Source: a virus
Length of the DNA: 44,668 nucleotides
Virus record (IMG/VR): IMGVR_UViG_3300012964_000016
Span: 1 to 44,668 of that record
Direction: 5' to 3' (one strand)
A program made the position numbers and the translations under genes. Position 1 is the first letter of the stretch; each line of letters begins with the position of its first letter. The notes under the pieces are model-generated. The model did no database searches, was not told the origin of the DNA, and was given only the letters and a program-made list of their open reading frames with translations. Below are positions 7,759 through 16,226 of the stretch, in pieces.

Positions 7759-8341
7759 TTTGACTGCTCCTTAGCGTATAGTGCCAATTCGGAACCTATG
7801 ATAGCCCATACTTCGAGCAGCATGGCTGTCTGTTCCAAATAACACCCACCATCAGGCCACTCAATCCGGCCATTCTTGTTGTGCGTGCCTGCGTACATAC
7901 TAAACCACATGCTCGCCTCAAGATTTCCACACCACGTCGTCTCGCTCCGCCTTACACCGCGAATTATACGGGCGAAGGCGGAGCGAAGTTTTTTTCCACA
8001 CCTCGTACCGTGCTGATGGCGATCAATCGCGCAAGCACGATCGCCAGCATTGGTGCAAAATAGAACTCAGACATGACGGCCTTGAACTCCTCCAGCGTGA
8101 CCGGGGTGTTGTCTGCAGATACCATACCAGTCATTCCGGTGATGTACTTGGGCAGAATCTCGTTTGAGAGCTTGCATAGTTCGAGAGGATCAGCAACGCT
8201 GATTGCTCCCATCTTCTCGTCATAATGCTTCATCAGGGTTTGCATGTCGTCAATGCGCAACCGCTGAACGCTGAATACTATTTGATCACCGTCGAATTCA
8301 ATCGGTTCCAGCATCACCGCTTTATTAGACCAGCTTCCCAT
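7755..8341 (-). CDS. Tail assembly chaperone GT, made by -1 frameshift
   Basis: Translation starts at 8341 as for G. At the slippery A AAA AAC (7994-7988) ribosomes can move back one base and read a second open frame of 77 codons to the TGA at 7755-7757, giving about 195 residues. The T part is basic then mixed (LRSAFARIIRGVRRSE near the shift). It has no start of its own with a good ribosome site, and ends in ATGA coupling with the tape measure gene. In lambda-like tails G and GT are made in a fixed ratio and load tape measure and tube proteins. The frame, the heptamer and the stop are all seen directly. Confidence 0.85.
7942..7994 (-). promoter_or_regulatory. Programmed -1 frameshift signal: slippery heptamer plus 12-bp stem
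   Basis: The heptamer A AAA AAC at 7994-7988 is in the X XXY YYZ register of the G frame. Arms 7986-7975 (TCGCTCCGCCTT) and 7953-7942 (AAGGCGGAGCGA) are perfectly complementary over 12 bp with a 21-nt loop; a U-G pair could extend it. The stem begins one base after the heptamer, closer than the usual 5-9 nt spacer, so partial melting before the shift or an alternative fold is likely. Confidence 0.85.
7964..8341 (-). CDS. Tail assembly chaperone G (zero-frame product)
   Basis: 125 residues, ATG with AGGG upstream, two bases after the tail tube stop. Helical content is high, with DPLELCKLSNEILPKYITGM in the middle. The last eight residues lie beyond the slip site and are lost in GT. G-type proteins bind the tape measure during tail assembly and are absent from the virion. 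The identification rests on position between tail tube and tape measure and on the frameshift product. Confidence 0.82.
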   Translation of the reverse strand: MGSWSNKAVMLEPIEFDGDQIVFSVQRLRIDDMQTLMKHYDEKMGAISVADPLELCKLSNEILPKYITGMTGMVSADNTPVTLEEFKAVMSEFYFAPMLAIVLARLIAISTVRGVEKNFAPPSPV

Positions 8342-8342
8342 G

Positions 8343-9311
8343 TTAGAACCCTGCCTTTCCGCACGCCAAAGTATATGAGATGGCAGTGCCAGAGCCTGTG
8401 TGGTACTGCGCCTCCGCCTTGAAATTGACCTCCAGCTGCCCCGGTCCGCCCACGCTTATCGGATGCTCGGTGTAACGCATCTTTGGAATCTCGACCAGCA
8501 AGCTTTCATAGTAGCCAGACTGAACGAGAGATGAGCCGCGCAAGAAGATGTTAGCAGCTTGATCAGTCTGGTTCAGGAAGTACTCGTATTCAGATTGATC
8601 GTCGAAAATAAGCGTACCCGACACATTAATCACGCGTGCATCGTTACGCTTGATACGAGCCGGGAACTTATCAGTGTCGATTGTGTGTTGCGCCTGCAGT
8701 CCGAGTTCCTGCGAGATGGTCAATGACCGAATAATGCCGGTCATAGCCACGCCGCCGAACGAAGCCGAACCGACTGACCAGTCAATTGCGTTGCTCTCGG
8801 AATATGTGGCAGCTACTGCTGCGATGCGCGCGAACGAGCCACCAACAATACCAAGCTTGGCCGTCAGCAATTCGCCATTTGACACAGCCAATTCGAGAGT
8901 ATTACCATTCAGATCAGAGTACTCCTGCGCAGAACCAGTATCCCCCAAGAACTTGAGATAGGTAAATGGGCGCTCAGCGCTCAATTGACTGTGGTCTGAC
9001 TGGCGCGGTTTGAATACGTGTGTGTATAGCGAGCCGCTGGTAATAGACAACGAACTAACATTGACAGCCGAGAGCAAAACGCCGAGCGCGTTTGCCTTGG
9101 CCTCGATTGTAACATCACCGGCCACGGTATTCATTCCTTCTTGTAGAACGCCCTTGTCGTACACACCGCGAAGACCCTTCTGCGTAATCTGTGCCTTCAA
9201 CAGATTCACGCTCTCATTAATCGGTTCAATCCAGTGCAGGGACGCAACGTTCGGTGTCCCGTAGCTGTTCTGAAAACTTATTCCAACCCGTGTATCCTGA
9301 CCATATGACAT
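8343..9311 (-). CDS. Major tail tube protein
   Basis: 322 residues, ATG with AGGAGGT upstream. The N-terminus (MSYGQDTRVGISFQNSYGTP) and the beta-rich body with a C-terminal Ig-like stretch (VEIPKMRYTEHPISVGGPGQ) match phage tail tube proteins of the longer, Phage_tube_2-like type. These proteins stack as hexameric rings to form the DNA-conducting tube. Position between tail terminator and chaperone G supports the call. Confidence 0.82.
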   Translation of the reverse strand: MSYGQDTRVGISFQNSYGTPNVASLHWIEPINESVNLLKAQITQKGLRGVYDKGVLQEGMNTVAGDVTIEAKANALGVLLSAVNVSSLSITSGSLYTHVFKPRQSDHSQLSAERPFTYLKFLGDTGSAQEYSDLNGNTLELAVSNGELLTAKLGIVGGSFARIAAVAATYSESNAIDWSVGSASFGGVAMTGIIRSLTISQELGLQAQHTIDTDKFPARIKRNDARVINVSGTLIFDDQSEYEYFLNQTDQAANIFLRGSSLVQSGYYESLLVEIPKMRYTEHPISVGGPGQLEVNFKAEAQYHTGSGTAISYTLACGKAGF

Positions 9312-9323
9312 ACATACCTCCTA

Positions 9324-9779
9324 TTAAGAACGTGCCTCAATCTTCACTCTGACAATTGCCTGCGGCATGAACAATTGCCCACTTCCATCGGTATCAAATA
9401 CGACATACCTGTATTCCCTGCTGAACCCCAGTATGCGAACACCGGCCAACCCAAGACTCAAGTCCTTTCCTTCGCCACCAAGTTCTTCCAAGGTTGCGTC
9501 AATTGCATCTTCGAGCATGTCGCTAGCCTCAGTTCCATCATCGGTCATTGACTGCGCCTGTATAACTATCTGCGGTTCAAGAGTATCCACCCACTTTCTT
9601 CCAGACATGGCTTTTGGTAGCGTGTCCACTATGCCGGGGTATATGCCAACCCACGGACAGCGACCTGGATCATAATTTATGCGCACGCTACGTTCTACCG
9701 TACACCCCAGAGCCATCAAGGTCGTGTTAACCTTTAGGCGTGATTCAATTGCTGTGGTTATATCTTTTATGTTTATCAT
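9324..9779 (-). CDS. Tail terminator-like (gpU-type) protein
   Basis: 151 residues. The ATG overlaps the stop of the upstream gene as ATGATAA, so translation is coupled. The N-terminal helix IKDITTAIESRLKVNTTLMALG, followed by alternating beta strands and a late ARVKIEARS-like strand, resembles minor tail/tail terminator proteins. Its position between the virion-morphogenesis protein and the tail tube is the usual one. The family caps the tube and joins it to the head. Confidence 0.7.
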   Translation of the reverse strand: MINIKDITTAIESRLKVNTTLMALGCTVERSVRINYDPGRCPWVGIYPGIVDTLPKAMSGRKWVDTLEPQIVIQAQSMTDDGTEASDMLEDAIDATLEELGGEGKDLSLGLAGVRILGFSREYRYVVFDTDGSGQLFMPQAIVRVKIEARS

Positions 9780-10264
9780 CGCATGCCTTTCGTGCTGGCA
9801 AGAATAAAATTTTCCAATATCTTAATAATCGCCGGGCGCACGTCTGCATCTCGTGGAAGTATGCGTCGCTGCGGCACGTTCTTTTCAGGCAGTCCTTCTT
9901 CGTGCGTCTTTGAATACGGTAACTCAGACCCGACGCCCACGTTATCTCCGTCAACAAACGGTAGGAACGATATGCGCAGCCGACCCGTGTCCTGCAGTAG
10001 TACAGCTGCACCATTAATCCAGTGCCTGCCCTCGATTGATTGCGCGTTCGCCTTGCTCTTTGTGGTTAGGCGGCCGCCGTATCTGTATGGCGCCCAGCCT
10101 CCGACCCGACCGCCCTGCGATGCAAAGTTGCGCTGCACCCAGCCATCCAGGTACGCAGCTAGCTGCTTGTATGCCGGGGCTTTATCCTTGAGCGCAGCGA
10201 GCGACGCCTTGTATCGCCGATTAAACTCGTCCAAAGTCGGTTGTGATACCTTGACAGAGATCAT
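9776..10264 (-). CDS. Virion morphogenesis / head-tail joining protein (Mu gpG or HK97 gp10 type)
   Basis: 162 residues, start overlapping the stop of the upstream gene by 4 bp. The pattern FASQGGRVGGWAPYRYGG, LLQDTGRLRISF, VGVGSELPYSKTHEEG and a late QRRILPRD is the classic W.P.....L..TG.LR.S...VG...YA..H..G...P.R.(F/I)L layout of phage virion morphogenesis proteins. These act in head-tail joining or tail completion. Confidence 0.85.
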   Translation of the reverse strand: MISVKVSQPTLDEFNRRYKASLAALKDKAPAYKQLAAYLDGWVQRNFASQGGRVGGWAPYRYGGRLTTKSKANAQSIEGRHWINGAAVLLQDTGRLRISFLPFVDGDNVGVGSELPYSKTHEEGLPEKNVPQRRILPRDADVRPAIIKILENFILASTKGMR

Positions 10265-10731
10265 ATGGTATTCTCACCGCGAGTGGCTGCTTCATCCAGA
10301 AGCTGTGCGCTGCTTACAACAGCCTTCTCTATCGGACCGAGACCGAAGACAGGGTGATAGTCCTGCGTACTAGACCAGATCGTATCTCCGATGGCGGTTA
10401 TAGCAACACTACCAGAATCCGTCACCATATCAGCCTGTCCCATCTGCAGCGCGGTAATTCGTTCATCGAAGTAAGCGCGCAATAGTTTGACTTTATCAGG
10501 TTGTCGTGTCATCTGCGTCTGTATGAACACAGCATCGATGCACAGATCACGAGCTGTGTAATTGTTAGAACTGAACGGCACTGTGTACCTGGATGAAAGC
10601 TTGCTGTGTACAAGCGCTTCAGCCAGCCCGATAATTATATTCTGCGTCTGCGGACTGTTGCCGTTTGGCAGCTTGTCCAGTTCTGGATACCTGCCGTTGG
10701 TTATATCAGACCAATCAATGACGTTTCCCAT
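10261..10731 (-). CDS. Head-tail connector, Mu gp36 (DUF1320) type
   Basis: 156 residues, ATG with GGAGGT upstream, overlapping the glycosyltransferase stop by one base. It has the family layout: a helical protein with short N-terminal acidic segment, LDKLPNGNSPQTQNIIIGLAEALVHSKL (20-residue steps), YTVPFSSNNYTARDLCIDA and a final helical region. Family members are adaptor proteins under the portal. Order gp36-like, gpG-like, terminator, tube is that of Mu-related heads. Confidence 0.75.
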   Translation of the reverse strand: MGNVIDWSDITNGRYPELDKLPNGNSPQTQNIIIGLAEALVHSKLSSRYTVPFSSNNYTARDLCIDAVFIQTQMTRQPDKVKLLRAYFDERITALQMGQADMVTDSGSVAITAIGDTIWSSTQDYHPVFGLGPIEKAVVSSAQLLDEAATRGENTI

Positions 10732-13637
10732 TACAAATACCTCCTGTCAAGACTACCGATTTTTTCACGAGAGATGCCAACCACCAGTGAAAGTGCGTGG
10801 TCTACTGAAGCGAAATGTCCATGCACCATTGGCTGTGTAGATGCATCAGACTCACGCAGCACGCTACCGTCAACCTTGAAGCTGTAATCCACACCATCAC
10901 CGCGAAGCTGCACCAATTGCGAATAGTATGGCAGCGCGTCCACCGCCAGCCTATAATTCTTCGCTTCCAGAAGTTCCTGCCAGAGCATGATGCCTTCCGC
11001 GATTCTTTCGTCAAAGATTGACACGTTGACCGAACCTGCTTCAATGTCGTACTGGCAACTCTGCGCCAAATCTCGCAGCCACAAGAATTTTCCAAGCAGG
11101 CGTTCAGGCAATTCTGCACGATCACGTTTCAGCAGCGGAAGATTGCGGTTAAACCGTTTGCGACGCACCGTGTCGTCCACGTAACCGTGATGAACGATAG
11201 CCGTGTTCGGTAAAATGGAGACCGGACCAAGACCTTCATTTAGTACGATCTCAGGATGCTCGTGAACAGCACCGAAGAATTTTACGCCAATGCCATTGCG
11301 GAAAATGCGACACGGCATGTCGATTTTAATCACTGCCACCGGGTCATGACTAAAATGATGCTGCCTGATAGCCAGACCGTTATACATAGAATTGCGCAGA
11401 TACCGCTGAATTGTGTGACCATTGGTAAGCACTTCGTCCGCGTCTATCCACAGAATCCAGTCGCATGATGTACATGCAATAGTCTCGTTTCTAGCGGAGG
11501 AGAACCCCTGCACGACTGGCGACTGAATTGTAAATACGCGGAATGACACCAATGGGTTTTCGTTTTCAATCTGCTGTAAAATGAGTGCCGTGTTGTCTGT
11601 CGTGCTGCCATCCACGCCAATAACGACTTCTTGTACATACGGCAGCACGCTAGACAAGCAGCGCTTTATGTCTTGTTCGGCATCCTTTACAATCATGCAG
11701 CACGCCAGCGTCTGATCCGGCATTGTCTCGGCGACCTTTCTGCGATAGTCTATTTCCATGCTGCGGTGAGCCGGTTTTTTAAACGACAGAATGTAGCTAC
11801 CAAGCGCAGAACTGAACATAGATTGCCCGCTAGGGGCTGCTACGATCTTGTACTCCGGATGGTGTCCCAGCATTTCGACCAAGTCGCGGCGCTCAAAGTG
11901 ATGCAAATGTGCGCGCCAGTATCCGTGCTGGCGGTAGCCCTGCGACTCCCATGGTCCGTATGGCACCGTAATGACGATAATGCCTTCTGGTACCAGTTTA
12001 CCGGCCAGCGCATCAATAAACGCCTGCGGATTGCCCACATGCTCAACCACTTCAGCGGCAATTATAAGGTCAAAACCTCCGTGATCATTCACCACGCGTC
12101 CGTCGACCTTTTCAAAGCGAACGTTTCGCAACCCTTCCGCAGCCGCCCACGCACGAGCCTTCTCCACGTTGCTGTCGGATAAGTCTCTTCCAATAAAATT
12201 CAAAGAAGGAAAAGCTTTCGCAAGAGGAATAGTGTAGTGGCCGTGAGCGCAGCCATAATCAAGCACAGCAGCACCAGAACGCAGACTAGCAACATACCCA
12301 GCAACCGCCATAAAGCGACTAGTGCCTGTAACATCTTCAGGACCATAATTCACCCCCCTGTCTGCCTCGTACTTGTAGAATGCTTTGTAGTGTTCTTCGT
12401 ACGTGTCTTCTCGATAAAATGCATACGCGCGATCGTATTCTTCTGACAACTTTTTACAAAGACTGTCCACGCATGACCCACTTGAAAACACCTTCTCAAG
12501 CGCTACAATATCAGAATGGCGCATGAAGTGGTGCGCAATAGACGATGTTTTCGTAGCTGAGAACGTGTCCCGCACTACATCCAGTAAGCGATCAGCCACC
12601 TTCTCCCATGTATAGTCATTGGCTACTGTGCGCTGGTATGTACGGGGCGCGTCAGACAAGGTCTTTACGCGCGCAACGAATTCGTCAGTATTGACGGTAC
12701 CATCTTCATTCAGTGGTAGAACAGCACCGGCAGCAATTCCACAGGTCTCCGGAAGTGCGCCCACTGCACTGGTCAGCACCCAGCATCCGGCTGCCATAGC
12801 TTCCATCGCTGTGATGCAGGACACCTCTTCAAAGGTAGTGGGGTACAACCATGCATCACATGCTTTTTGCAGAGAGGCAAGTTCAGTCTTCGTCAGCGCG
12901 CCGTGCAGCGTAACATTTGACATTTCATCGCAACGATTCCACAGCATTTCGTATTGATCCTGCATCTGTGGTGTAGTGTTGTCGTAGTGGCATACGTGTA
13001 GATGCATGGGCGCTTCCCGCAATTTGTCCATGATGCCGTTAGGCTTCACCAATTCGAGCAACCCGCGCTCAGGGCGAGAAGAATAGAACAGATTGTATTT
13101 GTGCTGGTGCATCGCTTCGCGGGCTGGCTCAGCTCTATCGTACATATCCAGGTCAACGCCATTTCGGATTGCCTTGATTGATTCTTTGGGGATGCCGTAC
13201 ACCTTTGAAACTTGTTCCGCATGATATTCAGAAACGACCAGCACCTTATCAATGTTCCACATCTGGCCAAGAACGATTTCTTTATTGCGATACAGCGCCA
13301 GATCATGCAGCCACCACAGATTTATTTTACTGGCGTACTTGCGCTCAAACGCACGCGGATGACGCTGTATGATGCACACATCGTGCGGAGTATTTTCCGC
13401 ATAGTATGTGAAGCGATCTCCGAGTGGTGTATTTTCAGACTGTGCGCCAGCCCATTCGTACTTGACACCTTCAAAGATTCCGCCGATCTTGTCGTTGGTG
13501 AACAACGTTACTGAATGTCCGGCAGAAGTCAGTTCTTTCGCCAAATAATAGGCAGCGGACTCAGAACCGCCGAGCGATCTTGTCTTTATTGTATCGCCGT
13601 TAAATGGAATTCCGCCGCAGTGCATAACGATAAACAT
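10731..13637 (-). CDS. Three-domain glycosyltransferase / methyltransferase / glycosyltransferase
   Basis: 968 residues. Residues 1-360 are a GT4-like GT-B fold: GGSESAAYYLAKELTSAGHS at 23-42, NGVDLDMYDRAEP at 159-171, and an E-x7-E pair (E271, E279) in EEVSCITAMEAMAAG. Residues about 440-620 are a class I SAM methyltransferase: motif I VLDYGCAHGHY at 458-468, then IIAAEVVEHVGNPQAF and VITVPYGPWE. Residues about 643-968 are a GT2-type glycosyltransferase: CCMIVKDAEQDIKRCLSSV, DGSTTDNT and the DxD WIDADE at 730-735. The gene is in the capsid operon, with AAGGAG upstream. Likely role: building a sugar, perhaps methylated, on virion proteins (inference). Substrate is not deducible. Confidence 0.88.
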   Translation of the reverse strand: MFIVMHCGGIPFNGDTIKTRSLGGSESAAYYLAKELTSAGHSVTLFTNDKIGGIFEGVKYEWAGAQSENTPLGDRFTYYAENTPHDVCIIQRHPRAFERKYASKINLWWLHDLALYRNKEIVLGQMWNIDKVLVVSEYHAEQVSKVYGIPKESIKAIRNGVDLDMYDRAEPAREAMHQHKYNLFYSSRPERGLLELVKPNGIMDKLREAPMHLHVCHYDNTTPQMQDQYEMLWNRCDEMSNVTLHGALTKTELASLQKACDAWLYPTTFEEVSCITAMEAMAAGCWVLTSAVGALPETCGIAAGAVLPLNEDGTVNTDEFVARVKTLSDAPRTYQRTVANDYTWEKVADRLLDVVRDTFSATKTSSIAHHFMRHSDIVALEKVFSSGSCVDSLCKKLSEEYDRAYAFYREDTYEEHYKAFYKYEADRGVNYGPEDVTGTSRFMAVAGYVASLRSGAAVLDYGCAHGHYTIPLAKAFPSLNFIGRDLSDSNVEKARAWAAAEGLRNVRFEKVDGRVVNDHGGFDLIIAAEVVEHVGNPQAFIDALAGKLVPEGIIVITVPYGPWESQGYRQHGYWRAHLHHFERRDLVEMLGHHPEYKIVAAPSGQSMFSSALGSYILSFKKPAHRSMEIDYRRKVAETMPDQTLACCMIVKDAEQDIKRCLSSVLPYVQEVVIGVDGSTTDNTALILQQIENENPLVSFRVFTIQSPVVQGFSSARNETIACTSCDWILWIDADEVLTNGHTIQRYLRNSMYNGLAIRQHHFSHDPVAVIKIDMPCRIFRNGIGVKFFGAVHEHPEIVLNEGLGPVSILPNTAIVHHGYVDDTVRRKRFNRNLPLLKRDRAELPERLLGKFLWLRDLAQSCQYDIEAGSVNVSIFDERIAEGIMLWQELLEAKNYRLAVDALPYYSQLVQLRGDGVDYSFKVDGSVLRESDASTQPMVHGHFASVDHALSLVVGISREKIGSLDRRYL

Positions 13638-13646
13638 GTCTTCTCC

Positions 13647-14057
13647 TTATTTGCTAAAAAGTTTCGAAAGAATTCCCGACTGCTTCTTGCCTTTGCCCGT
13701 GCGTGCGACGGCTTCTGTATAAACAGCACTGATAAGATCAGCACGATTCTTATCCGCTATTTCTGCAGCATGCAACGCGGCCAGCTGTTCATCAGTCAGC
13801 GTGGCAAGTTCCGCAATAATTGCTTCAGCTGGTTGTGACAAGTACGCGGTCCAGCTGGTGTCCACGGCTTGGTCAGCTGCAGGGTTGTTATCGACTGCAG
13901 TGGATTCTGATACCAGACCGCCGTTCGGAATATCCTTGTCCAAAGGCATGTCCGCAATGTATGGTATATCCGTTCCGAATTGCTCTGGATTTTTCTTCGC
14001 GCGTTTGAGTTCTGCATCACGATTTGCATCGTCAACCGCTGGTGTCAATGGTGGCAT
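13647..14057 (-). CDS. Small acidic protein downstream of the capsid genes, function unknown
   Basis: 136 residues from the ATG at 14057, which has GAGGAG 7 nt upstream; longer starts would run back into the terminator. N-terminal half is proline- and Asp-rich and probably disordered (LDKDIPNGGLVSES). The C-terminal half is helical (EAIIAELATLTDEQLAALHA) and ends in a basic tail KGKKQSGILSKLFSK. It is the first gene after the minus-strand terminator, so its supply may be lower than that of the capsid protein. It could be a capsid-completion or glycosylation-target protein; neither is shown. Confidence 0.65.
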   Translation of the reverse strand: MPPLTPAVDDANRDAELKRAKKNPEQFGTDIPYIADMPLDKDIPNGGLVSESTAVDNNPAADQAVDTSWTAYLSQPAEAIIAELATLTDEQLAALHAAEIADKNRADLISAVYTEAVARTGKGKKQSGILSKLFSK

Positions 14058-14124
14058 TTCAATCTCCTCGATGTAGCGGCGTCGGTAAATATACCCTGAT
14101 ACACTTACCGATGCCGCATGTTGT

Positions 14125-14154
14125 AAAAAAGAGGGCATCATGCGGACTACCCTC
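14125..14154 (-). terminator. Rho-independent terminator after the major capsid gene
   Basis: On the minus strand GAGGGTA and TGCCCTC (14154-14148 and 14137-14131) form a 7-bp stem (one G-U) with a 10-nt loop, directly followed by TTTTTT (14130-14125). It lies 20 bp past the capsid stop at 14174. It would make the head-decoration/capsid transcript end or be attenuated before the downstream genes. Confidence 0.75.
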
Positions 14155-14173
14155 AAGGCACTGCGGCAGCAAA

Positions 14174-15310
14174 TTAGGTAGAGCTGTTCACGGCCTTCAG
14201 CAAGAAGGCATAGCTTGCCCCCGTGATTTTCTCGTCCTGGTAGTAACCAACCTCGATGTCTTCAGACTTGGTCTTGCTGTCGAACGGATGGCGCTCAACC
14301 TGCATGTTCGGAAGACCGGGCGCAGACCACCGGAAGTTATATCCGAAGCTTGGACGATCAATCGCCGGAGTCTGTGGTGCGTAATAGACCAACACGTTGT
14401 CATTCCAGATGGTGGCGAGCGTTTCTGACTGGCCCTCCTGTGCCGTATTCTGGTATGCGCCACCAACGAGCACTTCTTCAACGTCCAGCAGTTGCGCGAC
14501 TTGTTGCACGGTCGGATACCCGCCGCCATTGTTCGTACCGAAGATCAGGTTTCTGACAGTGGAATTGCGGCGGAACGAGCGCCATGCCTGCAGACCCATG
14601 ACGACGCGGTTAGGGCGCACGCCATTTGAGTCACTGACGTTGTCGATGGCAGTGTTGATATTCGCCAGCGGATCAGCACCAGAGCCACTCCAGCCAGACG
14701 ATACCGCAGCAGACGAACCAACATTGGAGCCAGACGTGCACATCAGCGCAACCCGGTTTTCCCAGTCAAGCAGCAGTTTATCGAGCAGGAAGGTGGCCTT
14801 GCCATTGATGACGCCAGCTACGAAGGCCGGATCAGCATTCACCTTATCTTCAAGAATGGCTGCGGCGGCAAGCGCGTAGTTGTTGGCGTAGTATGTGGCA
14901 GAACCGACAGACTCAGACACGCGACGCGCCATTGTTCCAGGTGCGCGAACCGTGCTTTCAATTCGCATACGATCGCCACGATCAAAGACCAGATACTTAT
15001 CTGTCTGTTTAGCTACCGGCACCGTCGGGAAGATCATATCAGCGATGAAGCCGCTAGGACGATACCCGATTGCCATCTGCGACAGCACCTGATCAATGTG
15101 CAGATCACGACCAGTAGCAGCCCCCATGTACATAACACCGCCCATGCGCGCCAACCCTGCCAACAATGCATCATTGATGGTGGTGCCAACCGACACGGCG
15201 ATCTTCTTGACAACGGACACCACAGCTTTCGCGGCCGAAACTACTGGCTGGTAGACGAAGGCGAGTACTGCGATACCGATGGCAAGGATAGACGACATAA
15301 ATTTCCTCAT
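14174..15310 (-). CDS. Major capsid protein with hydrophobic N-terminus
   Basis: 378 residues from the ATG at 15310, preceded by AAAGGGGG 5 nt away. A longer frame to 15424 has no ribosome site and would overlap the decoration gene. From about residue 60 (GRDLHIDQVLSQMAIGYRPS) it reads as an HK97-fold capsid: MIFPTVPVAKQTDKYLVFDR, ATYYANNYALAAAI, VVMGLQAWRSFRRN and a C-terminal FGYNFRWSAPGL. The first 40 residues are strongly hydrophobic (SSILAIGIAVLAFVYQPVVS), resembling a membrane or signal anchor, which is unusual in a capsid protein. They may be a cleaved delta-like domain acted on by the protease encoded upstream. Confidence 0.85.
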   Translation of the reverse strand: MRKFMSSILAIGIAVLAFVYQPVVSAAKAVVSVVKKIAVSVGTTINDALLAGLARMGGVMYMGAATGRDLHIDQVLSQMAIGYRPSGFIADMIFPTVPVAKQTDKYLVFDRGDRMRIESTVRAPGTMARRVSESVGSATYYANNYALAAAAILEDKVNADPAFVAGVINGKATFLLDKLLLDWENRVALMCTSGSNVGSSAAVSSGWSGSGADPLANINTAIDNVSDSNGVRPNRVVMGLQAWRSFRRNSTVRNLIFGTNNGGGYPTVQQVAQLLDVEEVLVGGAYQNTAQEGQSETLATIWNDNVLVYYAPQTPAIDRPSFGYNFRWSAPGLPNMQVERHPFDSKTKSEDIEVGYYQDEKITGASYAFLLKAVNSST

Positions 15311-15320
15311 AAATCCCCCT

Positions 15321-15683
15321 TTAGTATGTTGTGGCCGCACCGGCGAAGTCAAAAATACCTTCGACGATACTACCGCTGTTTGCTGCTGCCAGAGACTTAC
15401 CGCATGCCCCGTCACCAGACGCAACGACCACGACGTAACCGCTCGTAGTCACCTTGAGCCGGGCACCTTTGGTAATGGCACCCCCGGCATATGCCTTGCT
15501 ATGGCCTGCGTAGCACACTGCAGCTTCTTCATTCAGCTGCGGTTTGTTTAACAGAATGCCCAGCGCGGCGCTGTTCGCTGCGGAAATTGTGCCGGCAACG
15601 TCAATAACCTTGAATTGACAACCGCTGGATAAATCCGCGCCGGCCAGAATGCCGACTACTTCTTGATCACCTTGAACGCTCAT
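15321..15683 (-). CDS. Head decoration-like protein
   Basis: 120 residues, ATG with GGAGGGATCT upstream, immediately before the capsid gene. Almost all Ala, Gly, Ser and Val in short beta strands (VVGILAGADLSSGCQFKVID, GAITKGARLKVTTSGYVVVV). Small beta-barrel proteins between the scaffold/protease and major capsid genes usually decorate and stabilise the expanded capsid. Some resemblance to DUF2190-type capsid cement. The family is not certain. Confidence 0.72.
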   Translation of the reverse strand: MSVQGDQEVVGILAGADLSSGCQFKVIDVAGTISAANSAALGILLNKPQLNEEAAVCYAGHSKAYAGGAITKGARLKVTTSGYVVVVASGDGACGKSLAAANSGSIVEGIFDFAGAATTY

Positions 15684-15692
15684 AGATCCCTC

Positions 15693-16226
15693 CTACGCGT
15701 TGTTGAAGTCGACGTATTCACGTGCGAGCTTCGGGTTGCGGGAAAAGAGCAGCGCTTGCGCGGCAAAGAAATCAGACGCCTCTTTCTTGGCCATGATTTC
15801 TTTGATGCCGTCAGCAACCTGTTGATCAACCGACAGCGTGCCTTCACCTGCGGGTGTCTGACGACCTTGCTCTTTTGAGAACTGCTTCTTGCCGTTGGCA
15901 GTCAGCTTCTTCACTTCTTCGACGTCAATCGCCATAACGGCAACGTCATCGTCGATTCTCATCAGCTTACTGAACTGTTCACGGGCTGCGGGCGTGATGG
16001 CTTCGGACTTAACGCCCTCTTCCAGCAAGCCCACAATCTGTGCACGTTTTGCAGAGACGCGTGCCTTTGCTTCAACTTCGTCGCGAGTTTTTGCGTCGGT
16101 CTCGAACTTTGCGATTTTTGCAGACATCTCCAGCTTCTCGGCTTTGAATGCTGCGTTTTCTGTCGTCAAAGTGGAAACCTGCGCAGTCAACTCCGCAATT
16201 TTTTTCGTGAGTTCTGCCAGTTCCAT
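15693..16226 (-). CDS. Scaffold protein from an internal in-frame start
   Basis: 177 residues beginning at the ATG at 16226 inside the protease gene and sharing its frame and stop. AAGGAGGT lies 7 nt upstream, one of the strongest ribosome sites in the region, whose codons spell QEGGNI in the longer protein. The product begins MELAELTKKIAELTAQVSTL and is a coiled coil through about residue 70, then a charged helical C-terminus, as expected for a capsid scaffold. Mu (I/Z) and lambda (C/Nu3) use the same nested arrangement. Confidence 0.8.
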   Translation of the reverse strand: MELAELTKKIAELTAQVSTLTTENAAFKAEKLEMSAKIAKFETDAKTRDEVEAKARVSAKRAQIVGLLEEGVKSEAITPAAREQFSKLMRIDDDVAVMAIDVEEVKKLTANGKKQFSKEQGRQTPAGEGTLSVDQQVADGIKEIMAKKEASDFFAAQALLFSRNPKLAREYVDFNNA

